From Flavobacteriales bacterium UBA5933 (GTDB lineage Bacteria > Bacteroidota > Bacteroidia > Flavobacteriales > Weeksellaceae): 32,104 bases of DNA. Positions within the stretch are counted from its first letter, which is position 1; each line of letters opens with the position of its first letter. Under the pieces are notes generated by a model. That model did not search any database and was not told where the DNA came from. It was given only the letters and a program-made list of their open reading frames with translations. The DNA lies in assembly GCA_002430925.1 (NCBI GenBank), contig DJDD01000049.1, positions 1-32,104 of the forward strand, written 5' to 3'. Positions 24,893-32,104 of the stretch are shown piece by piece. A program made the translations under genes and the position numbers.

Positions 24893-26638
24893 ATGAAAAA
24901 AATGAATCACTGTATAGCTTTTGTATTTTGTTTTTTATCTATTATAAAGATAAATGCACAAGAAGTTGATTTAGAAAATTTAGGTGGAAGTATTAAAGAA
25001 AATTTAAAGAAAAATCCATTTAAAATTTCTGGAGGAGTATCTGCAAATGCAATTTTTTATAGTTCAAATATTAATAAAAGTAGAGAACCTTTTACTTATT
25101 TTTTAAATGGAAATCTTAACCTAGGTTTATATAATTGGTCAATGCCTATTTCGTATAGTTTAACCAATCAAGGATCTAATTTAGGGTACCAAGTCCCATT
25201 TAAATTTAATAGAATAAGCATTAGTCCAAAATATAAATGGGTAAAAGCACATATAGGAGATTCAAACATGAATTTTTCTTCTTACACTTATAATGGATTA
25301 TTATTTACAGGTCTTGGTTTAGAGTTAACACCCGATATTCCTTTTAAAATAGCACTTTTAGGAGGTAGATTAAATAAAGCTGTAGAAGACGACGGACAAC
25401 AACAAACAATAGCATCTTATAAAAGAATGGGATATGGAGCTCATTTAAAATGGGAAAAAGAACGTTATAAATTGGGATTAATTGGTTTTTATGCTAAAGA
25501 TGATATAAATTCTTTAAAACAACCTATTGATGATAGAGGAATAACACCTGAAGAAAATTTAGTTCTTTCGATGTTGGGATCCTTTAAATTGTTAAAAAAT
25601 GTTGAAGTTTTTGCAGAATTTTCTAATTCAGGTCTCATCAATGATATTCGAGCAGAAAAAGGAAAATCTTCAAAAGGAATAGCAAATAAATTTTTAAAAA
25701 ATAATTCTTCTTCTGAAAGCTTTAATGCATATAATGCTGGAGTAAATTTTAATTTAAAATCAACAAGTTTAGGAATAAAATATGAGCGAATAGATCCTGG
25801 ATATAGAACATTAGGGGCTTATTATTTTAATAATGATTTAGAAAATATTACCATAAACACAGCATTTAATTTATTTAAAGGAAATGTAAATGTTAGTGCA
25901 AATATTGGTCGTCAAAGAGATAATTTGAATTCGGCTAAATTAAAACAAACGAACCGTTGGGTTGGATCAATAAATACCAATGTAAAAGCAACAGATAAGT
26001 TAATGTTTACAGCAACTTATTCTAATTTTACAATGTATACAAACAACCAACTTAATCAGTTCAATAATTTAAATAATAATCCTTTAGCATTGCAACAGCC
26101 TAGAGATTCAATTAATTATAAGCAAATTTCTCAGAATTTTAATCTTAATGCAAATTACAATTTATCAAGTAGAAAAGAATTAACACAAAATATAAATTTT
26201 AATTATTCTTTAAATGACATGGTCAATAAAGAAAATAATATTGTTAGAAGAGGAGGGTTAAATCGTTTCCATAATGCAAATTTAACTTATTCTATAGGTT
26301 TACCTGAAAGATCAATTAGTTTAGCGACTTCCATAAATTATACTAATATGTTTGCAGCATCTAAAACCACTAATATTTGGGGACCTTCTGCTACAATTAA
26401 TAAAATGTTTATGGATAAAAAGTTACAAACTTCTTTTGGTGTTTCATACAATGCTTCAACAAGTAATGCAATTTCTACCAAGGTTTCTAACTTCAGATTA
26501 AATGCAGGTTATTCACCTTGGGAAAAGCATAATTTTAGTGCAACTATCATTCAATTATTTAGAAATACCAATCAGGATATTCCAGATAAAAAATTGAACG
26601 AATTAACAGCTACTCTTGGCTATAATTATTCCTTTTAA
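24893..26638 (+). CDS. Predicted outer-membrane beta-barrel protein
   Basis: The 581-residue protein has a signal peptide (cleavage after KINAQ, about residue 23) and then a long series of alternating amphipathic strands with aromatic girdles, such as GKSSKGIANKF near 265 and KLMFTATYSNFTMYTNNQ near 365. It ends LNELTATLGYNYSF, a typical barrel signal with a terminal Phe. There is no plug or carboxypeptidase-like domain, so it is not a TonB receptor. I do not recognise the family. In the operon it could serve as the outer-membrane channel or anchor for the neighbouring lipoprotein and giant protein. Confidence 0.8.
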   Translation: MKKMNHCIAFVFCFLSIIKINAQEVDLENLGGSIKENLKKNPFKISGGVSANAIFYSSNINKSREPFTYFLNGNLNLGLYNWSMPISYSLTNQGSNLGYQVPFKFNRISISPKYKWVKAHIGDSNMNFSSYTYNGLLFTGLGLELTPDIPFKIALLGGRLNKAVEDDGQQQTIASYKRMGYGAHLKWEKERYKLGLIGFYAKDDINSLKQPIDDRGITPEENLVLSMLGSFKLLKNVEVFAEFSNSGLINDIRAEKGKSSKGIANKFLKNNSSSESFNAYNAGVNFNLKSTSLGIKYERIDPGYRTLGAYYFNNDLENITINTAFNLFKGNVNVSANIGRQRDNLNSAKLKQTNRWVGSINTNVKATDKLMFTATYSNFTMYTNNQLNQFNNLNNNPLALQQPRDSINYKQISQNFNLNANYNLSSRKELTQNINFNYSLNDMVNKENNIVRRGGLNRFHNANLTYSIGLPERSISLATSINYTNMFAASKTTNIWGPSATINKMFMDKKLQTSFGVSYNASTSNAISTKVSNFRLNAGYSPWEKHNFSATIIQLFRNTNQDIPDKKLNELTATLGYNYSF

Positions 26639-26649
26639 TCCTCAACCAA

Positions 26650-29600
26650 ATGAAAAAAAATAACATCATAAAATTTTACTTCTTTTTTTGCTTGTTTCTT
26701 TCAATAAAAGTAATCGCGAATGATAATTTTAATGTAAAAACACCTATCGATTTCTACAAAGAATTATACTCACCTACGCAAGATCCACCAGTGGAAAAAG
26801 AGATTGCAATAGCAAGAGGAGCATTGAATGTTGTAGAAAACAAAAATGGTTATTCTAATACAATTAATCCAAGCGAATTAACCGAGCTTCCTATCGGTGT
26901 AAAAGAAGTGATGGATAATGTGGAGTATGCAATAGTTGTTACAAAAGCTAAATTTACTCCAGAATATGCATTAATTAATGTTTATGCAAGGATTATTACG
27001 CCTCAACAAGGATTAGATGGAGGAAAAAAGGAATTATATTTTGGTGCAGAAGATGTAAAGCTTTCTTATCAAGGTAAAATCATTGGCGATGCAAAACTTT
27101 CTCTTTTAGGAAATCAACATATAGGTTTTAATGGAAATGAATGGTTAATTACATTAGAAGGGGGGTACATTAATAAAGAAGGAGGAGGAAATTCTGTTAA
27201 TGAGAATACCTATGTTGTAATAGACTGTGACGGAATAAAAGAATTAGCCCTAAAGGGTAATGTACAAATTTCTCGAAATGTTTTAGTACCTGTCGATTTA
27301 AGTTCGGGAGATATTATAGAAGATGATAAAATTCGTGTTCGTGGAGATTTTGCTGTAAAAGCAACAAGTTGGAATGATTTATTAGTTAAAGTAAGCATTT
27401 CTCCCTTTGCAATTACAAAACAAACACAGAAAACAAATCAAGGCTATTTTACCTTCTATGCGAATAATGCAATTTTGGATATGAGTGATCTTCGTTCTGA
27501 TCCTGGAATTGTTTTCCCTGAATATTATTATACCCACGGTTATTTAATAGATGGCGCTGAAAGTTGGAGAGGTTTTTATGTTGAATCTTTACACATTGGT
27601 CTACCAAAAGAATTTAAGACAGACAAACAAAGAGTTGCTCCTGTTTCATTCGATGCTCACCATTTAATTATTGATGGGTATGGGGTATCAGGTCAATTTG
27701 CTGCAAATAATATATTTCCTTTAAAAGAGGGTATTACCAGTGAAAAAAATGCATGGAGTTATTCATTAGATCAAATTGGACTTAATTTAGCAGCCTCTAA
27801 AATAGTTGGAGCAAATATTAATGGTCAAATCCAATTACCAATACAAAATACAGAAAAAAATGCTACCAATAATCTAGGTACATTGGCTTATGAAGGTTAT
27901 ATAACAGAAGATGAATATCTCTTAGCTGTATCAGTTCAAGAAAAATTAGATTTTTCTTTATGGAGTGCTAAAGCAAGTATTCTTCCTGGTTCTTATTTAG
28001 AATTATTAGTTCGTAATAGAGAATTTTTACCTAAAGCTGTTTTAAATGGTTCAATGGATATTAGTGCGAATGGTAACCCAAATCAAAATAATACTACAGA
28101 AAATCAGAAAGAATCAGAGTTTAAGGGAATTGTATTCGAAGGATTAACACTTCAAACAAAAGGTCCTATTATGACTGTAGATAAATTTGGAACAAGAGGT
28201 GCTCACCAAATTGGTAATTTCCCTGTAACCATTAATAAGATTGACTTACAGTTAACAGAAAACCAAGCTAATCTTGGAATGGATATTACTGTAGGCCTTC
28301 AAGATAAAGGATTTGCAGCTAGAGGAGCTTTCTTTATTAATGGAATAATAGAGAAAAATACTATAAGACAACGCTGGAATTATAATGGTTTCAGAATATC
28401 AAAATTATATCTTAACAATGTTGATATAACTGTTGCAAAAGTTAGTGGTGAATTAGAATTCATGCGAGATGATCCTTTGTATGGAAAAGGATTTAGAGCA
28501 AATCTTTCAGCTACAGAGATCAAAGGTCTAGGTAAGGGAACTATAAATCTTAATGCTATTTTCGGTCGTAGTACTTTTAGATATTGGGGATTGGAAGGTA
28601 TGGTAGATGGGTTAAATATCAATACAGGAACTTTTACAGTTTCAGGATTTTCAGGAGGATTATTTTATCGTATGATACCTGATGCAGGACTTAGTATAGA
28701 AAATAAAAAACGTGCTGTTGTTTTTATTCCGAATGAACAAGTTGGAGTAGCAGTAAGAGCCGCTGTTTATGGTTATGTTTCAAAAAAAGAGGCTATTTCT
28801 CTTATGGCAGGCTTTAATGTATCAACCAATAAAAATGGAGGATTACGAAATATTGGATTTATAGGAGAAGCACAAGTAATGGCTGATATAACGGTAGGAT
28901 TTAATAATCCTTTGGCTAAGTTACAAGAAAAATTACACGAAACAACGGGAGGTAGATTTCTTGATAAATTGACTAAAGACTTAACAAGCGATAATAGCCC
29001 TCTAAAAAATATAATAGATGTTGATGTCGATGAATATTATCCTACAGAATTTACTGGAAATTCAGCTTTATCAGCTAAACTTGCTATGGATTATGATTTT
29101 AATAATAAAATATTTCATGCTAATTTAGATGTATATGTAGACGTTGCTGGAGGTATAGTAAAAGGAATAGGTCCAGGAGGAAGAGCAGGTTGGGCAGTTC
29201 TTCATATAGCACCAGATGAATGGTACATGCATATAGGAACACCAACAGATATGATAGGATTAAAAGTTGGTGTTGGTAATTTTTATGTACAATCTTCAAG
29301 TTATTTTATGGTTGGTGATCGTATTCCAGGGTCTCCGCCACCACCAGTTGAAGTTGCTCAAATTTTAGGTTTAAAACAAGGTGATTTGGATTATATGAAA
29401 AATCTTAATGATCTTGGAGACGGAAAAGGTTTTGCATTTGGAACGCATTTCAAATTTGATACTGGAGATATGAATGCACTTTTCTTGTATGCTCGTTTTG
29501 CTGCAGGATTTGGTGCCGATATCATGCTTAAAGATTATGGTGAAGCTGTATGTACCAATAGAGGAGGAAAACAAATAGGAATTAATGGATGGTATGCCAA

Positions 29601-31284
29601 CGGACAAGCTTATGTTTATCTTCAAGGAGAATTAGGGATAAAAATAAAACTATTTTTTATTCGAAAGAAAATTCCAATTATTAAAGCTGGTGCAGCTGCA
29701 CTTTTACAAGCTAGGGGACCTAATCCTTTCTGGATGAGAGGTTATCTTGGTGGAAATTATAATTTATTGGGCGGTTTAATAAAAGGTAAATTTAGATTCA
29801 AATTAGAATTTGGTGAAGAATGTAAACTAGAAAATGAATCGATTTTAGGAGGAATGAAAATCATTACAGATGTCACACCTAAAAAAGCAGATACTAATGT
29901 AGATGTATTTGCTATTCCACAAGCTACATTTGCTTTAACAGTAAACGAACCTGTTGTTATTCCTGAAGATGATGGCGATCATACGTATAAGATTGTAATA
30001 GATAAATTTACAGTAGTTGATGAAGCAGGAAAAGAAATTGTAGGTAAAATAGATTATGAAGCAAGTGATCGTGCTAATTTTATTTCAGAAGATATATTAC
30101 CACCGAATAAGAAATTAAAAGCAATTGTAACGGTTAGTTTCATGGAGAAAAAAGGTGGAATTTACCAAGTGATGATGGAAAATGGTAAAAAAGCGATTGA
30201 GACAGAAGAGCGAGAGTTTACAACAGGAAGTGCTCCTAATGTTATTCCATTACACAATATACAATATGCTTATCCTGTAGTGGATCAAAATTATTATTAT
30301 AAAAAGGAGTCTAATAAAGGCTACATAAAACTAAAAAGAGGACAAGATTATTTATTTGACGATCCGAATTGGACAACAAAAACAGTTTTAAAAACAACGG
30401 ATGATAAATCATTAGAAACCAATTTTGTTTATGATCAAGCAACAAATGAAGTGCAATTTGAAATGCCAGAATTAAAGAACAAAAGCACTTATACCTTAGG
30501 AATTATTGCTAAAAGTTTAAAAGGAAACACAACGAATGATTCTTCTATTACAACATCAACATCTACACAAGGAGAAGATGAAGAAGGTTCTTCTATAGAA
30601 ACTGAAACAACAATTAAGAAAGCAGAGAAACTTTCTAAAGATGGAGAAATAGAGCGATTATCTTTTGCATTTGGTACAAGTCAGTATAACACATTGCAAG
30701 AGAAATTAAAACGTTTAAAATTTAATCATTATTGGGAAAAAGTAAGTTCAGATATTGTGATGTTACAAAATGGAGTAACCAATGGGAATGAAAGTTTTGA
30801 TTTATCTGAATTAGTAGGAACAAGATATACAGATAATAAACCTTTACTCCAAGTTTCAGCATTAATGGATGATGCTTTTGCACAAAAATTTAAAACATTA
30901 TTTTATAATAATTATCCAGTAGAGTACCTAACGTTAGATCGTAGTGGTGATGAAATAGGAATTCCGCCAATAAAAGCAATCCCAATTTTCTCTTCTTATT
31001 TAATGTATTTAGAAAATAATGAAAATAACGCATTTCTAACAAATTACTTGCCATATAAATATGATTTGTTTAGATATTATAAAAATGATTGGTATGAGTT
31101 GGTAACTAAGGCAAGTTCTAATTATTTAAGTGTTCCTGTACAACGACGTCCCGCAAAAATTAATGATTTAATCGGTTCTAGCTACGGAATAATACCAAAA
31201 GGTAAATACCCAATACAAATGATTTATCTAATGCCAGGTAATAAGACAGGAACAGAATATCAAGTTAATTTTGAAAATAAATAG
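26650..31284 (+). CDS. Giant beta-rich exported protein of unknown family
   Basis: The 1544-residue protein has a signal peptide (cleavage near VIAND, residue 24). Residues 60-1060 read as long runs of short amphipathic strands and glycines with no large helical region, resembling a beta-helix, bridge-like or barrel-like fold (e.g. RGAFFINGIIEKNTIRQRWN near 555, INTGTFTVSGFSGGLFYRMI near 657). A proline-rich GSPPPPVEV occurs near 895. Later come Ig-like segments (about 1080-1290), an acidic Ser/Thr linker near 1300-1325 and a C-terminal domain to 1544. No T9SS type A tail, lipobox or transmembrane helix is visible. It may be a TANFOR-like large Bacteroidota surface protein, but I cannot confirm that. 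It is flanked by the barrel gene (11 bases) and the nuclease-like gene (21 bases). Confidence 0.8.
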   Translation: MKKNNIIKFYFFFCLFLSIKVIANDNFNVKTPIDFYKELYSPTQDPPVEKEIAIARGALNVVENKNGYSNTINPSELTELPIGVKEVMDNVEYAIVVTKAKFTPEYALINVYARIITPQQGLDGGKKELYFGAEDVKLSYQGKIIGDAKLSLLGNQHIGFNGNEWLITLEGGYINKEGGGNSVNENTYVVIDCDGIKELALKGNVQISRNVLVPVDLSSGDIIEDDKIRVRGDFAVKATSWNDLLVKVSISPFAITKQTQKTNQGYFTFYANNAILDMSDLRSDPGIVFPEYYYTHGYLIDGAESWRGFYVESLHIGLPKEFKTDKQRVAPVSFDAHHLIIDGYGVSGQFAANNIFPLKEGITSEKNAWSYSLDQIGLNLAASKIVGANINGQIQLPIQNTEKNATNNLGTLAYEGYITEDEYLLAVSVQEKLDFSLWSAKASILPGSYLELLVRNREFLPKAVLNGSMDISANGNPNQNNTTENQKESEFKGIVFEGLTLQTKGPIMTVDKFGTRGAHQIGNFPVTINKIDLQLTENQANLGMDITVGLQDKGFAARGAFFINGIIEKNTIRQRWNYNGFRISKLYLNNVDITVAKVSGELEFMRDDPLYGKGFRANLSATEIKGLGKGTINLNAIFGRSTFRYWGLEGMVDGLNINTGTFTVSGFSGGLFYRMIPDAGLSIENKKRAVVFIPNEQVGVAVRAAVYGYVSKKEAISLMAGFNVSTNKNGGLRNIGFIGEAQVMADITVGFNNPLAKLQEKLHETTGGRFLDKLTKDLTSDNSPLKNIIDVDVDEYYPTEFTGNSALSAKLAMDYDFNNKIFHANLDVYVDVAGGIVKGIGPGGRAGWAVLHIAPDEWYMHIGTPTDMIGLKVGVGNFYVQSSSYFMVGDRIPGSPPPPVEVAQILGLKQGDLDYMKNLNDLGDGKGFAFGTHFKFDTGDMNALFLYARFAAGFGADIMLKDYGEAVCTNRGGKQIGINGWYANGQAYVYLQGELGIKIKLFFIRKKIPIIKAGAAALLQARGPNPFWMRGYLGGNYNLLGGLIKGKFRFKLEFGEECKLENESILGGMKIITDVTPKKADTNVDVFAIPQATFALTVNEPVVIPEDDGDHTYKIVIDKFTVVDEAGKEIVGKIDYEASDRANFISEDILPPNKKLKAIVTVSFMEKKGGIYQVMMENGKKAIETEEREFTTGSAPNVIPLHNIQYAYPVVDQNYYYKKESNKGYIKLKRGQDYLFDDPNWTTKTVLKTTDDKSLETNFVYDQATNEVQFEMPELKNKSTYTLGIIAKSLKGNTTNDSSITTSTSTQGEDEEGSSIETETTIKKAEKLSKDGEIERLSFAFGTSQYNTLQEKLKRLKFNHYWEKVSSDIVMLQNGVTNGNESFDLSELVGTRYTDNKPLLQVSALMDDAFAQKFKTLFYNNYPVEYLTLDRSGDEIGIPPIKAIPIFSSYLMYLENNENNAFLTNYLPYKYDLFRYYKNDWYELVTKASSNYLSVPVQRRPAKINDLIGSSYGIIPKGKYPIQMIYLMPGNKTGTEYQVNFENK

Positions 31285-31305
31285 AATACTTTTACAAGAT
31301 AGCTT

Positions 31306-32104
31306 ATGAAAAAAATACTATTAATCATTTTTATACTGATTGGTTTTAACCTAAATGCGCAATCTAATACGTGCATGATAGAACAATGGGCAAAAGACTT
31401 TAATAAAAGTACACCAGAGTTCAAAAAATTCATGAACGATCATCCCGATGCTTTAGTTATCTATAATGAATTATATAAAAGTGGAAGTAAATTTGTGCTT
31501 AGTGATGGTGTTTATATTACAAAAATGGGAAACTTGAACCCAGAAGTAAGAAAATACATCGTTGCATTTACAGATGACAAAGCAGTAAGCACATTAGCAA
31601 AATTTTTAGATGATTGTGATAATTCTGCATTTCGTGAAGCGGTAAATAACAATCCTATATTGGCAGAAGCTTTTGTAGGGCATAAAAATAATTGGACAAA
31701 AGCAGATTATGAAGCCTTAGCAGACGATTTAGATTTAGTAACGAAAGATGCTAAAACACAAGATCTTATTTCTAATTGGATGGATCGAAGTGGTAAAATT
31801 ACCAACTTTGGTAATGTTGTGAAGTTAGGAAATAGTTTAAGCAAAAACATTGTTGCAGCTATCAAATCTAAAAAAGGTAAATTGTTTGACGATTTAGCCA
31901 AAGAAACAGGAATACCGTTAGACCAACTAAAAAATTATGATGTACTTATTGAAGTTCCTTTAGAAACCACTGGTGGTTTTATGAGAGCTGATGCTGTTTT
32001 AATAAAACGGAATATTTTAGGAAAGATTGATGATGTTATCATCATCGAAAACAAGCTAAGTCAAAACACACCATTTACAATTCGCCAAAAAGAAGGTTTC
32101 GGAG
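31306..32104 (+). CDS. Exported PD-(D/E)xK nuclease-like toxin candidate (3' end outside window)
   Basis: The frame opens at ATG 31306, 21 bases after the giant protein's stop, and runs past the window edge (266 codons seen). It has a signal peptide (MKKILLIIFILIGFNLNAQ). Residues 22-200 form a helical part (e.g. NWTKADYEALADDLDLVTKD). The last stretch holds a restriction-endonuclease-like core: a strand with RADAVLIKRN (Asp229), then DVIIIENKLSQNTPFT with Glu248 and Lys250 in the E-x-K arrangement, followed by RQKEGFG. The D-x18-E-x-K order is that of PD-(D/E)xK nucleases and resembles C-terminal toxin domains of Bacteroidota polymorphic toxins. DNA cleavage is inference. An immunity gene would be expected just beyond the window. 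Confidence 0.75.
   Translation, partial: MKKILLIIFILIGFNLNAQSNTCMIEQWAKDFNKSTPEFKKFMNDHPDALVIYNELYKSGSKFVLSDGVYITKMGNLNPEVRKYIVAFTDDKAVSTLAKFLDDCDNSAFREAVNNNPILAEAFVGHKNNWTKADYEALADDLDLVTKDAKTQDLISNWMDRSGKITNFGNVVKLGNSLSKNIVAAIKSKKGKLFDDLAKETGIPLDQLKNYDVLIEVPLETTGGFMRADAVLIKRNILGKIDDVIIIENKLSQNTPFTIRQKEGFG

Noticed and set aside
31707..31901. Reverse-strand open frame near the right edge
   Set aside because: It overlaps the forward nuclease-like gene, which has a signal peptide and conserved motifs; the reverse frame has neither.

Overview
The window looks like a low-GC chromosome segment from the phylum Bacteroidota, most likely class Flavobacteriia; a Weeksellaceae-type genus is my guess. 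The grounds are a SusC/SusD pair, a type IX secretion (T9SS) type A sorting domain, SprB-like repeats, RteC, DUF4099/DUF3945 and DUF6520 families, A-rich translation starts and strong AT bias. I see no tRNA, rRNA or CRISPR array.

Region 1 (1-2.2 kb) is a decayed accessory patch. It holds the 3' part of an AAA_13-type ATPase gene that enters from the left edge, a hipA-like kinase gene broken by a stop codon and cut short, and a reverse-strand excisionase-like helix-turn-helix gene broken by a one-base frameshift in a run of seven A/T. Several inverted and direct repeats lie between them.

Region 2 (2.4-6.6 kb) resembles the regulation and excision module of a CTnDOT-type integrative conjugative element: rteC, a small helix-turn-helix protein, a DUF4099/DUF3945 protein and a topoisomerase-IA-like protein. 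No integrase, mobilisation or tra genes are present. The topoisomerase-like protein lacks the TOPRIM domain, has Phe in place of the catalytic Tyr and lacks the GTPATR segment, yet its reading frame is intact.

Region 3 (6.6-16.1 kb) is a predicted peptide-uptake locus. A reverse-strand operon susC-susD-S9 peptidase is followed by a convergent pair of small exported-protein frames (a possible lipoprotein and a DUF6520 protein), then by a reverse-strand TPR/transmembrane/AraC regulator. A hairpin at 9066-9090 probably ends transcription from both sides. SusC/D would import peptides and the periplasmic S9 serine peptidase would cut them.

Region 4 (16.1-18.1 kb) carries a long structured hairpin, a perfect 22-bp palindrome, a small XRE-type regulator behind its own palindromic operator, and a GNAT acetyltransferase with an extra C-terminal domain.

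Region 5 (18.1 kb to the right edge) is a tight six-gene forward operon in which every product has an export signal: a fibronectin-III protein, an SprB-repeat protein with a T9SS type A signal, a PKD-domain lipoprotein, an outer-membrane beta-barrel, a 1544-residue beta-rich protein, and a secreted protein with a PD-(D/E)xK nuclease-like end that runs off the window. It could be a surface machine or toxin-delivery locus; I do not recognise it as a named system and consider it the best candidate here for something undescribed.
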